Assembly (NCBI RefSeq): GCF_000737715.1
Contig: NZ_JPRN01000010.1
Span: 1 to 64,000 of the forward strand
Origin: Chryseobacterium sp. JM1
GTDB taxonomy: Bacteria; Bacteroidota; Bacteroidia; Flavobacteriales; Weeksellaceae
Length of the DNA stretch: 64,000 nt
Reading direction: 5' to 3'
Shown: piece by piece, positions 45,101 through 53,559 of the stretch
How the letters are laid out: the number at the start of each line of letters is the position of its first letter
How positions within the stretch are numbered: the stretch's first letter is position 1
Program-made: the position numbers and the translations under genes
Notes under the pieces: generated by a model
Seen by the model: the letters and a program-made list of their open reading frames with translations, nothing else
Database searches by the model: none
Told to the model about the DNA's origin: nothing

Positions 45101-45278
45101 TTTCCGTTTCCGTCCTGAACCCTGTAGACTCGTTCACAATGGTTACTTTCACTTTTTCCTGAGCGGTACTGCCCAGTCCGGTAATTCTTCCCACAATTGA
45201 AGCCTGTGTTGTCTGCGCATAAGCCAGTGTTCCAAATCCCAAAAACAATAATCCTAGTACAATCTTTACTTTTCTCAT
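42192..45278 (-). CDS. Oar-like TonB-dependent outer-membrane receptor
   Basis: The protein has 1028 residues. Signal peptide, then a carboxypeptidase-regulatory-like domain (TTQASIVGRITGLGSTAQ, NSKGEYIFKEIPLGGP), the linker GGDEKQIEEVVVTGN, a plug domain (LPVNGRNFTNLTELSPL, NFTIDGMTA, SIEAVREFKI, GRSGGGTVSAVTKSGTN) and a beta barrel ending in the aromatic IGAKYSF. It belongs to the Oar group. It imports an unknown large substrate with TonB energy. The neighbouring diesterase may process phospholipid-derived substrate. A TACCTTTG -7 box lies upstream. Confidence 0.9.
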   Translation of the reverse strand: MRKVKIVLGLLFLGFGTLAYAQTTQASIVGRITGLGSTAQEKVKVTIVNESTGFRTETETNSKGEYIFKEIPLGGPYTVIVNEEKKEGYNVNFGDQVTVNMSLGGDEKQIEEVVVTGNLKNKIGNLGAATAISAKNISMLPVNGRNFTNLTELSPLSGKGGNLSGQLGSSTNFTIDGMTAKNPTSAGSTTSRSGAPFSISIEAVREFKITTNQYDVTLGRSGGGTVSAVTKSGTNKFSGSAWEYLRTNWLSSPYDIRGNKRENDFSTSQFGFSLGGPIIKNKLHFFVAWDHQLDSRPLQIADIKSTDDEKRFNTTTQTLNQFLDIARSKYGVGNSPQFGSFDKVRNSDAGFLRLDWQINEKNLLTLRNNFTYDLNKNGLADNTAINFFESYGNDKNLDNSLLLTLRTNVKPNITNELKAQYLYTFQDSYQNNQLGKPVPRAVVEGVTSSVGATNIQIGGHRFGQEGFRNNVFQIVDNLYYNTDKIKYTFGVDLMYTRSKSVYGSEVNGRFQFQGMKNFEDLKPYRFYREVPLMDDPSVRSSIWNAGLYGQIQTKIATGLDFMAGLRFDYGGYPKAEFNQKLFDEMGIRTDNQIKSFVIQPRFQFDWNINEGNKDFLKFGAGIFSSDINNYMVINNLVFDGKHLATVDVNPGNVGLTPNFPGYRDDYGSVPSLSQYQIPTINYTGKDAKIPIVYKANISYTHFFNERFRAGIAGYMALGRNNYFYYDRNMKANPAFNLANEGGRGVYVPESTIINNANNSVSIDWKEGRINKKFGRVLELVSDGKVNQYSFVVDTSYRYWKDGEITASYTWSDIKDNTSYNGNVANSATLSTPVQGDPRDLRMSYSDNQFRNKIVLYGNSPTIAGFTLGVRYSGIGGTRFSVTAGGNINGDFVDSNDLAYIFPEIITQPLLNDPEVGQALKDYVEKYNNAIAERNGGKNAFYGVWDVRVAKKIKFDKIGAFELSVDIFNLANLLNKEWGVNKSYGNTALYRVTKFNQATKQFEYTKNTSGLAPLSGNPYQIQIGAKYSF

Positions 45279-45296
45279 CTTAACAAATTAGATGTG

Positions 45297-45304
45297 CAAA
45301 GGTA
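45297..45304 (-). promoter_or_regulatory. Candidate -7 box for TonB receptor
   Basis: TACCTTTG on the minus strand matches TAnnTTTG and lies about 19 bp upstream of the start. Confidence 0.45.
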
Positions 45305-45490
45305 TTTTGACTTTATGGACCAGGTGTTTAAGAGAGCTTTAACAAATTCTCAACTAAATCATAACGTTGTGTTAAATTAATTTAAACAAGCGTTTTAATT
45401 CACAATCAATCAACACATTAAACCATATTACGCTTTTTTAATTTTCCCACAATATTTTATTGCGGTATTTTTTAATGAGATTAGTTTAGC

Positions 45491-45498
45491 TATTTTTG
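45491..45498 (+). promoter_or_regulatory. Candidate -7 box for ligA
   Basis: TATTTTTG matches TAnnTTTG and lies 18 bp before ATG 45517. It is a motif match only. Confidence 0.45.
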
Positions 45499-45516
45499 CT
45501 CAAAAGATAGAACGGA

Positions 45517-47523
45517 ATGTCTGAAAATATACAGCAAAAAATAGAGCAGCTCCGAAAAGAGCTTCATCAGCATAATGAAAATTACTACCTTCTGGATGCC
45601 GCTACAGTCTCTGATTATGAGTTTGATATGCTCCTGGAAGAGCTTCAGGATCTGGAGGCAAAACACCCTGAATTTTACGACGAGAATTCTCCTACAGTAC
45701 GTGTAGGCGGAGGAATTACCAAGGTATTTCCTACCATTCAGCATAAGTTCCGAATGTATTCTCTGGATAACTCCTACGATTTCGACGATTTGGAAGACTG
45801 GGAGAAGAGAATTATCAAAACCATCAGTGATCCGGTGGAATTTGTTGCAGAGCTGAAATATGACGGCGCTTCTATTTCTATTCTTTACGAAAACGGAAAG
45901 CTGGCTCAGGCTGTAACGCGTGGCGACGGTTTTCAGGGAGATGAAATCACTTCCAACGTCCGAACCATTTCGGATATTCCTCTGGCGCTGAAAGGTGATT
46001 TCCCGGCTCATTTTTTTATGAGAGGTGAAATTTATCTGACGAGAAAAAATTTCGACAAACTTAATAAACTTCGTGAGGAGGAAGGTTTGGATCCTTTTAT
46101 GAATCCAAGGAATACGGCCAGCGGAAGTTTAAAAATGCAGGACAGCGGAGAGGTAAGAAAAAGAAGTCTTTCTTCTGTACTTTACCAGTTTATTTCCGAG
46201 GATGTTCCTGCAGAAACCCACTGGGAACTGCTTCAGAAAGCACAAGGCTGGGGCTTTAAAACCTCACAGCAGGCGAAACTCTGCAAAACGATGGATGAAG
46301 TGAAGGAATTTATCAGTTTCTGGGATACGGAACGTCATAATCTTCCTTTTGAAATTGACGGAATCGTTTTAAAGGTGAATTCTTTACAGCAACAGAGACA
46401 GCTGGGTTACACGGCAAAATCACCGCGATGGGCAATGGCTTATAAATTCAAAGCTGAAAAGGTAGAAACTGAACTTCAGAGTGTTTCTTATCAGGTAGGA
46501 AGAACGGGAGCCATCACTCCGGTAGCTAATTTAAAACCGGTTTTACTGGCGGGAACCATCGTTAAAAGAGCTTCTCTTCACAATGAAGATATCATTAAAA
46601 AACTGGATCTGCACGAGCATGACTTTGTGTATGTAGAAAAAGGAGGTGAGATTATTCCTAAAATTGTAGGGGTGCATACTGAAAAAAGAACTTCCGAAAG
46701 CAGAGAAATCGAATATATCACCAACTGTCCTGAATGTGGAACTGAATTGGTGAAAATCGTTGATCAGGCGATCCATTTCTGTCCGAATGAACTTCACTGT
46801 CCGCCTCAGGTGGTGGGAAGAATGATTCATTATGTTTCCAGAAAGGCTTTGAATATTGATAATCTTGGAAGTGAGACGATCGAGCAGCTTTACAGAGAAA
46901 AGTTAGTTGAAAACCCTGCTGACTTTTATGCTTTAACGAAGGAACAGATTCTTCCTCTGGAAAGGATGGCTGAAAAATCTGCACAGAATATTATTTCAGG
47001 GATTGAGAAATCCAAGGAAATTCCATTTGAAAAGGTTCTTTACGGAATTGGGATTAAACATGTGGGTGAAACAGTGGCCAAGAAACTTGTGAAAAACTTT
47101 TCTACCATTGATGAGCTGAAAGAAGCCACTGTAGAAGAACTTTGTCAGGTAGAAGATATCGGAGCGAAGATCGCGGTAAGCATTGTGGATTTTTTCAAGA
47201 ATTCTGAAAACATTCTGATGATTGAGCGTCTGAAGTCTTACGGAGTACAGCTTGAAAAAGGCGAAAGTACGAATGAGGTTCTTTCGAATGTTCTGGAAGG
47301 AAAAACGTTCCTTTTCACCGGAAAATTATCTTTATTTACCAGAGAATCTGCAGAGGAAATGGTAGAAAAACATGGTGGCAAAAATATATCTGCCGTCTCT
47401 AAAAATCTTAATTTCTTAGTAGTAGGTGAAAAAGCCGGAAGCAAACTAAAGAAGGCACAGGATATCGGAACCATAGAGATTCTTGATGAACAGCAATTTT
47501 TAGATTTAATAGAGAAACAGTAA
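45517..47523 (+). CDS. ligA: NAD-dependent DNA ligase
   Basis: The protein has 668 residues, the usual length. The adenylation motif ELKYDGAS has the nucleotidyl Lys at 114. Also present are YTAKSPRWAMAYKF, a zinc finger (CPECG, then HFCPNELHC), helix-hairpin-helix repeats (for example VEDIGAKIAVSI) and a C-terminal BRCT domain. It seals nicks in replication and repair. It is an essential core gene and a good marker for phylogeny. It starts from its own promoter-like box. Confidence 0.98.
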   Translation: MSENIQQKIEQLRKELHQHNENYYLLDAATVSDYEFDMLLEELQDLEAKHPEFYDENSPTVRVGGGITKVFPTIQHKFRMYSLDNSYDFDDLEDWEKRIIKTISDPVEFVAELKYDGASISILYENGKLAQAVTRGDGFQGDEITSNVRTISDIPLALKGDFPAHFFMRGEIYLTRKNFDKLNKLREEEGLDPFMNPRNTASGSLKMQDSGEVRKRSLSSVLYQFISEDVPAETHWELLQKAQGWGFKTSQQAKLCKTMDEVKEFISFWDTERHNLPFEIDGIVLKVNSLQQQRQLGYTAKSPRWAMAYKFKAEKVETELQSVSYQVGRTGAITPVANLKPVLLAGTIVKRASLHNEDIIKKLDLHEHDFVYVEKGGEIIPKIVGVHTEKRTSESREIEYITNCPECGTELVKIVDQAIHFCPNELHCPPQVVGRMIHYVSRKALNIDNLGSETIEQLYREKLVENPADFYALTKEQILPLERMAEKSAQNIISGIEKSKEIPFEKVLYGIGIKHVGETVAKKLVKNFSTIDELKEATVEELCQVEDIGAKIAVSIVDFFKNSENILMIERLKSYGVQLEKGESTNEVLSNVLEGKTFLFTGKLSLFTRESAEEMVEKHGGKNISAVSKNLNFLVVGEKAGSKLKKAQDIGTIEILDEQQFLDLIEKQ

Positions 47524-47620
47524 AATAGTACAAGTTTTAAAACTTTTAATGAATAAACCATTGGGAAACAATCTCGATGGTTTATTTTTGCCGTTCTTTC
47601 AAACAAAAAAACTAAAAATT

Positions 47621-50239
47621 ATGAAAAAAGCTCAGTTAATCATTTTTATGATGCTGCTGTTTGCGGTCTGCAATGCTCAGGTGGTCACCATTCCTGATGC
47701 CAATTTCAAAGCCAGATTATTATCATCCAGCCCAACCAATGCGGTAGCTCAGGATCTTTCGGGAAACTGGTTTAAAATTGATGCCAATAATGACGGGCAG
47801 ATTCAGGTAAGTGAGGCGCTGAATGTTTCTTACATACAATTGATCCAGGGACAAATCGGGAATGTAACCGGCATCAAAAGCTTTGCTAATTTGGTCTCTT
47901 TTAAATCAAACGGAAACTATGATATCGCTCAGCTTGACCTGAGTAATATGACGAAGCTGAAAAACATTACTCTTGAATTTCATTATTTAACCGGCATTAA
48001 TACATTGGGATGTCCTCTTCTGGAGAACTTTTACATGAGTTACAATTCCGTAGATCTTCCGAATCTGAATTTCACTCAGAACCCAGCTCTGAAAAAAATT
48101 ACACTGGAAAGAAATTCCCGTTTGGGCGGTGCGAATTTTTCCAATCTTCCTATCCTTGAGGATCTTCGTATAGTGGATAAAACCTCGATTAATGAACCGT
48201 ATTTTTCAACGATCAATTTATCCAATAATTTAAAGCTGAAAAAAATTTATATTGAACAGCCTAATCTTACGTCTCTGACTTTAAATCCGCTGAATGATCT
48301 GCTCCAGTTTACGCTGATAGCATCCAAACTCACGTCACTGAATCTGAATAGTTCAGGTTTAATGACAGATTTAACATTGAATGCCAATACGCTTCTTACT
48401 TCAGTTAATTTTCAGAACAGCAACAGTCTGACCAATCTGAGTCTTTCCAACAATACGGCACTTACAACCGTAGATCTTCAAAACAGACCGAGTCTATATA
48501 ATTTTTCGGCCTATGGTAACAGTATTTCTTCTTTAAACTTCAGCGGGACCAGCCAACTGGGTTTTTTAAGTTTAAAAAATAATTTTATCACCTCACTGGA
48601 TGTTTCTCCCATCACGGATCTGCTTAATTTCAGCATTGCTGAAAATATTACAACGCTGGATGTAAGTCAGAACCTCAAATTAAGCTATCTGTTTTTAGAG
48701 AGTCCTACTTTGAAATCTGTCAATGCCAAAAACGGAAATTCTAATTTCGATTTAGGAGTTATGCCGGGTGTGAATGCCAACTTAAGCTATGTATGCTGCG
48801 ATGCGGACAGGTACCAGTCTATCAGAAATAAATTAAATACCGACGGATACAGCTATGTAGAGCTCAATACCTACTGTAGCGTCAACCCGGGAGGAATGAC
48901 GTACCCTGTTCTTGGAACGGTAAAATACGACAGTAACAATAACGGCTGTGATGCGAATGATGTCAACAAAGGTTTTCAGTTATTTAATGTAGCGGAAACG
49001 TGGTCAACACAACGTTTTGTGTCTGATCATTCCGGAAATTATTCTATGCATTTACGCCCGGGAAATTACACCATCACTCCTGTTCTGGAAAATGCTTCTC
49101 ATTTTAATATGACTCCAGCAAGTCGTACGGCCAGTTTCCCTGCACAGACAGGCCCGGTTTTGCAAAACTTCTGCCTTACTGCCAATGGAACTCATAATGA
49201 TCTGGAAACCGTAATTATTCCGGTAACCGTTGCCCAGCCAGGTTTTGCATCAAAGTATAAAATCATTTATAAAAATAAAGGAACTGCGGCACAATCCGGA
49301 AATGTAACGTTCAGATTTAATGATGATCTGATGAATTATCTTAGTTCAACGGTGGCGCCCGCTTCTCAGTCTACCGGGTTTTTAAGCTGGAATTTCAGTA
49401 ATCTTCTTCCTTTTGAAACCAGGGAAATCATCCTTACATTTAATTTGAGTTCTTCTGCACAGAATCCTGCTTTGAATGCGGGGAATGTTTTAACCTATAC
49501 ATCTGAAATCAGCGGTGTGAGTGAAGAAACGCCTAAGGATAATCTTTTCAGACTGAGTCAGACGGTTGTAAATTCGTTTGATCCTAACAACAAAACGTGC
49601 CTGGAAGGAGCATCCATCTCACAGACGCAGGTTGGAGATTATGTTCATTATCTGATCAGGTTTGAAAACAACGGTATTGCCAATGCAAGAAATATTGTTG
49701 TAAAAGATGATATTGATACCTCCAAATTTGATCTGTCTACGTTGGTTCCATTAAGCGGAGGCCATAGCTTTGTTACCAAAATTTCGGGAACGAATACGGC
49801 GGAATTTATTTTTGAAAATATTCAGCTTCCTTTTGATGATGCCAACAACGATGGCTATGTTTCATTCAAAATAAAGACAAAATCTACTTTAGCAGCCGGA
49901 AACAGCTTCAGTAATACAGCCAGAATTTATTTTGACTATAACGCTCCTATCGTCACCAATACATATACCACTTCTGTGCAAACCGTACTGGCAACATCTG
50001 AAGTGAATAGCAGCAAAAATGGTTTCAATATTTATCCTAATCCTGTAAAAGATATTCTTCATATTCAAACAAAAGATGAAGTCATTAAAGCTGAAATTTA
50101 CGATGCAGCCGGAAGAATCCTGAATACAACCGGAGTAAAAAACAATGCTGTAAATGTTTCTGATCTGACGAAAGGAAACTACATCATCAAAGTTTCTACA
50201 AAAAACAAAACACTGACGCTTAAATTTATTAAAGCATAA
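47621..50239 (+). CDS. Secreted LRR/DUF7619-type T9SS protein, paralogue A
   Basis: Start at MKKAQLIIFMM (47621), giving 872 residues. After a signal peptide and PDANFK comes an EF-hand-like loop, DANNDGQIQVSEAL. Leucine-rich-like repeats with LTSLNLNSSGLMTDLTL follow. A conserved beta region (DPNNKTCLEGASI, VGDYVHYLIRFENNG, FDLSTLVPLS, IYFDYNAPIVTNTYTT) is of DUF7619 type. It ends with a type A T9SS domain (IYPNPVKDILHIQ). It is likely surface-exposed. It is a tandem paralogue of the next gene; the terminator between them suggests independent expression. Confidence 0.85.
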   Translation: MKKAQLIIFMMLLFAVCNAQVVTIPDANFKARLLSSSPTNAVAQDLSGNWFKIDANNDGQIQVSEALNVSYIQLIQGQIGNVTGIKSFANLVSFKSNGNYDIAQLDLSNMTKLKNITLEFHYLTGINTLGCPLLENFYMSYNSVDLPNLNFTQNPALKKITLERNSRLGGANFSNLPILEDLRIVDKTSINEPYFSTINLSNNLKLKKIYIEQPNLTSLTLNPLNDLLQFTLIASKLTSLNLNSSGLMTDLTLNANTLLTSVNFQNSNSLTNLSLSNNTALTTVDLQNRPSLYNFSAYGNSISSLNFSGTSQLGFLSLKNNFITSLDVSPITDLLNFSIAENITTLDVSQNLKLSYLFLESPTLKSVNAKNGNSNFDLGVMPGVNANLSYVCCDADRYQSIRNKLNTDGYSYVELNTYCSVNPGGMTYPVLGTVKYDSNNNGCDANDVNKGFQLFNVAETWSTQRFVSDHSGNYSMHLRPGNYTITPVLENASHFNMTPASRTASFPAQTGPVLQNFCLTANGTHNDLETVIIPVTVAQPGFASKYKIIYKNKGTAAQSGNVTFRFNDDLMNYLSSTVAPASQSTGFLSWNFSNLLPFETREIILTFNLSSSAQNPALNAGNVLTYTSEISGVSEETPKDNLFRLSQTVVNSFDPNNKTCLEGASISQTQVGDYVHYLIRFENNGIANARNIVVKDDIDTSKFDLSTLVPLSGGHSFVTKISGTNTAEFIFENIQLPFDDANNDGYVSFKIKTKSTLAAGNSFSNTARIYFDYNAPIVTNTYTTSVQTVLATSEVNSSKNGFNIYPNPVKDILHIQTKDEVIKAEIYDAAGRILNTTGVKNNAVNVSDLTKGNYIIKVSTKNKTLTLKFIKA

Positions 50240-50538
50240 AAGTAATTCACCTTGTTATATCTTAAAAGCTGTGAGAGTTCTCACGGCTTTTTTTGTTTTT
50301 ATCCCTGTTTAACGATGTCAAGATTTTCAACCTTGACAGGGTTTGCAGAACGATTCAGATTCAAAAAGCCTTCAAATTATCATTTAAAAAAATAAAATTA
50401 ACACAAACAATATATTTAAATAATTTAATTCAATTAAAAACAATAAAAACATTATTATATAAATAAATAAAAACTAAAACACAATTATTTTTCATAATAT
50501 TATTTTTTATATATTTACACAACTAATATCACCAAACC
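50240..50538. other. Intergenic between LRR paralogues, 299 bp
   Basis: After the terminator the stretch is very AT-rich with TTATATATTTACAC just before the next gene, a weak promoter-like match. No gene is seen. Confidence 0.35.
50264..50294 (+). terminator. Terminator after LRR paralogue A
   Basis: AAAAGCTGTGAGAG...CTCACGGCTTTTTTT has a stem of about 10 bp and a T-run. It lies 25 bp past the stop. Confidence 0.85.
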
Positions 50539-53010
50539 ATGAAAAAAGTCTACTTTTTTGTGCTATTCCTTGCACATTTATCTGTCTTTGCGCAGATTGT
50601 CAACATTCCGGATCCTCATTTTAAAGCTTTATTGCTTTCAGGAAATACTTCCAACCATGTCACCCAGAATCTGGCTAATAACTGGACTAATATTGACACC
50701 AATAATGACGGCGAAATACAGCTTTCGGAAGCTGCCAATGTCAAGAGTATTAATATTTACAGCTATACCGGCAGTACTTTTATTCAGATCTCTTCAATAG
50801 AAGGTGTGAAATCATTTACCAATCTGCAAAATCTGGATGTATCGGACGCTCCGAACTTGCTTTCCGTAGACGTCAGCGGTATGCAAAACCTACGTTCAGC
50901 CAACTTCGACAATAATACCAATATGTCTTCTGCAAATTTTACGGGCTGTTCCTTACTGGAAAACATAAGTGTAACTGATGCCAGTATCGTGAATCTGGAT
51001 GTCTCTAATCTTCCGAAAATGAATATCCTTGTATGTACGGGAGGAAAAGTACAAACCATTAATTTTTCGGGAAGTACAACAATGAGATCCCTTCTCTGCA
51101 GTGATAATAAAATATCCAGTATTGATGTAAGTTCGCTGACTGATCTATACACGTTCCACATTTCCGGGAATTTACTGTCCACTCTGAATGTGAGTAATTT
51201 AACAAAACTTGAAAATCTGGTATGTTCGGTCAATCAGCTTAATACAATCAATCTTCAGAATACCCCTAAATTGAAATCACTTGAAGCCAGTTATAATAAT
51301 CTGTCGACTCTCAGTATACCTCAAAGTCCGCTTCTAAATTATTTAAAGGTGTCCAACAACCACATTACCAGTCTTGATGTTTCAGCTTCTCCTTTACTGC
51401 AGATACTTTTTCTGAGTAGTAATCAGCTTTCTTCACTTGACATAAGCCACAACACGATCCTGAACTCGCTCAATGTTACGAACAACAATTTACAGAGCCT
51501 GTTTATAAAAAACGGAAGATCTACAAGTGTATCTTATCAATACAACCCCAATTTAAGTTATATCTGCTGTGATGATTCAGACATAAGCAGTATCAACAGC
51601 CAAAATGTGGCGTACGGATATAATAATGTGACGGTAAACTCTTACTGTTCCTTCACGCCGGGCGGTACATTTTATACCGTTAAAGGAAATACGAAATACG
51701 ATCTTAACGGAAACGGCTGCGATCCGGCCGATGCCAATAAAGCGTTCCAGAAATTCAATATATCTGGAGGAGGAACTACGGGAAGTATTGTTGCAGATCA
51801 CTCCGGAAACTACTCTATCCCGTTACAGGCGGGATTATATACTCTGACGCCGGTTCTTGAAAATCCAGCTTATTTCAGCATTTCTCCAGCGTCTTCCACT
51901 GTAGATTTTCCTTCGCAAGCCAGTCCATTAACCCGAGATTTCTGTATGACAGCAAATGGTTCTCATCCGGATCTTGAAATTGCAATTATCCCTCTGAATT
52001 CGGCAGTACCGGGATTTGAATCGGATTACAAAATCTATTTCAAAAATAAAGGAACAACCATGCAGTCCGGAACCATTGGATTCAGTTTCAATGACAATGT
52101 GATGGATTTTATGAATGCTACAGTGACTCCAAATTCACAGTCAACCGGAAATCTCAGCTGGAATTTTACAGGTCTTCTTCCATTTGAAACAAGAGAAATC
52201 AAGGCTAAATTTGAAATGAATACGCCTACGGATACTCCGCCTTTACATAACGGTGACATCCTGCATTATACTGCACAGATCAACGGAGCGCCGGATGACA
52301 CACCTGCTGACAATACCTTTAATCTGAACCAAACGGTAGTGAATTCACAGGATCCGAATGATAAAACCTGCCTTGAAGGGACGATGATCGCACAGACCCA
52401 GGTGGGAGATTATGTTCATTATCTGATCCGCTTTGAAAATAAAGGTACTGCCAATGCGAGAAATATCGTGGTAAAAGATGTGATTGACACTTCGAAATTT
52501 GATCTTTCTACGTTGGTTCCATTAAGCGCAAGCCACAGTTTTGTAACGAGAATGTCCGGAACCAATATGGCGGAATTTATTTTCCAGAATATCCAGCTTC
52601 CGTTTGACGATGCGAATAACGACGGATATATTTCTTTCAAGATCAAAACCAAGTCTACTTTGACATCAGGTGATGTATTCAGCAATACCGCCGATATTTA
52701 TTTTGATTATAATGCCCCGATTATTACCAATACCTATACAACGGCTGTCAGAGGTATATTAGCCACAGCAGAAACTAAATCTGACAAGGGGAATCTAAGT
52801 ATTTATCCCAATCCGGTACAGGATATTCTTCACCTCAAATCCGGTGAAGAGATCATCAAAGCTGAAATTTATGATGCAGCCGGAAGAATTATGAATACGA
52901 AAAGTGTAAAAGGTAATGCTGTGAATGTTTCTGAACTGGCCAAAGGAAGATACATCATTAAACTGTTCAGCAAAGACAAAACGATGGTTCAGAAATTCAT
53001 AAAAAATTAA
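50539..53010 (+). CDS. Secreted LRR/DUF7619-type T9SS protein, paralogue B
   Basis: The protein has 823 residues. Signal peptide (MKKVYFFVLFLAHLSVFAQ), then IPDPHFKALLL, an EF-hand-like DTNNDGEIQLSEAA, leucine-rich-like repeats (LTSLDVS-type segments such as ITSLDVSASPLLQIL), the DUF7619-type region (DPNDKTCLEGT, VGDYVHYLIRFENKG) and a T9SS sorting domain (IYPNPVQDILHLK). Colinear over its whole length with paralogue A, so they arose by duplication. Both are likely adhesive or structural surface proteins. A terminator follows at once. Confidence 0.85.
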   Translation: MKKVYFFVLFLAHLSVFAQIVNIPDPHFKALLLSGNTSNHVTQNLANNWTNIDTNNDGEIQLSEAANVKSINIYSYTGSTFIQISSIEGVKSFTNLQNLDVSDAPNLLSVDVSGMQNLRSANFDNNTNMSSANFTGCSLLENISVTDASIVNLDVSNLPKMNILVCTGGKVQTINFSGSTTMRSLLCSDNKISSIDVSSLTDLYTFHISGNLLSTLNVSNLTKLENLVCSVNQLNTINLQNTPKLKSLEASYNNLSTLSIPQSPLLNYLKVSNNHITSLDVSASPLLQILFLSSNQLSSLDISHNTILNSLNVTNNNLQSLFIKNGRSTSVSYQYNPNLSYICCDDSDISSINSQNVAYGYNNVTVNSYCSFTPGGTFYTVKGNTKYDLNGNGCDPADANKAFQKFNISGGGTTGSIVADHSGNYSIPLQAGLYTLTPVLENPAYFSISPASSTVDFPSQASPLTRDFCMTANGSHPDLEIAIIPLNSAVPGFESDYKIYFKNKGTTMQSGTIGFSFNDNVMDFMNATVTPNSQSTGNLSWNFTGLLPFETREIKAKFEMNTPTDTPPLHNGDILHYTAQINGAPDDTPADNTFNLNQTVVNSQDPNDKTCLEGTMIAQTQVGDYVHYLIRFENKGTANARNIVVKDVIDTSKFDLSTLVPLSASHSFVTRMSGTNMAEFIFQNIQLPFDDANNDGYISFKIKTKSTLTSGDVFSNTADIYFDYNAPIITNTYTTAVRGILATAETKSDKGNLSIYPNPVQDILHLKSGEEIIKAEIYDAAGRIMNTKSVKGNAVNVSELAKGRYIIKLFSKDKTMVQKFIKN

Positions 53011-53034
53011 ACTCATCATCTTTTTTATATCTGC

Positions 53035-53066
53035 AAGAGCTGTGATTTTGTTCACAGCTCTTTTTT
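53035..53066 (+). terminator. Terminator after LRR paralogue B
   Basis: AAGAGCTGTGA...TCACAGCTCTT followed by TTTT has an 11-bp stem. It lies 25 bp past the stop codon. Confidence 0.85.
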
Positions 53067-53090
53067 ATTCCTGTCAGCAGAACAGTCGTT

Positions 53091-53552
53091 TTATTTAAAA
53101 ACAAGAATCGCATAGTTATCCCGTGAAGTTTTAGGATAAACCATTCTGATTTGTGCTTTATTTTTAAAGTAATCTACATAGATTTCTCCGGTCATAATCT
53201 TTCCTTTTTCGGTTTGTTTGTAACCTGCCGCGAGCATTGTTTTTATGTAGGCATCATGTTCTTTTTTGTCCTTGAACTGAAACTCTATATTGTCCTGGGA
53301 TTGATCTTCCCTGTATTCAAATTTTCCGATCTTGTAAATATAACCAGGGCTGTCATACTCGAACAGAATGAATACAGGACTTTCTGTTTTATCGTAGAAC
53401 GTATATTGATGTGTCTTAATTTCTGTTTTAAAAGCAGTCATCGTGAGTTGATTAAATCTCGCAAGCTCTTCCAGTTTAAAAGCCTGTCCCGACATCTGTG
53501 CATGCAGAAGGGTACAAAACATACTGATTATAAAGATTTTTATAGTATTCAT
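53091..53552 (-). CDS. Hypothetical exported protein
   Basis: The protein has 153 residues. The signal peptide (MNTIKIFIISMFCTLLHAQ) suggests export. The mature part is Lys/Tyr rich and contains HAQMSGQAFKLEELARFNQ and EIYVDYFKNKAQIRMVYPK. No known domain. It follows the HEAT-like gene by 8 nt and is probably co-transcribed with it. Confidence 0.6.
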   Translation of the reverse strand: MNTIKIFIISMFCTLLHAQMSGQAFKLEELARFNQLTMTAFKTEIKTHQYTFYDKTESPVFILFEYDSPGYIYKIGKFEYREDQSQDNIEFQFKDKKEHDAYIKTMLAAGYKQTEKGKIMTGEIYVDYFKNKAQIRMVYPKTSRDNYAILVFK

Positions 53553-53559
53553 AGTTCAA

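Noticed and set aside
45490..46011. Minus-strand 173-codon frame over the start of ligA
   Set aside because: It is antisense to the well-supported ligA coding sequence and lacks any domain.
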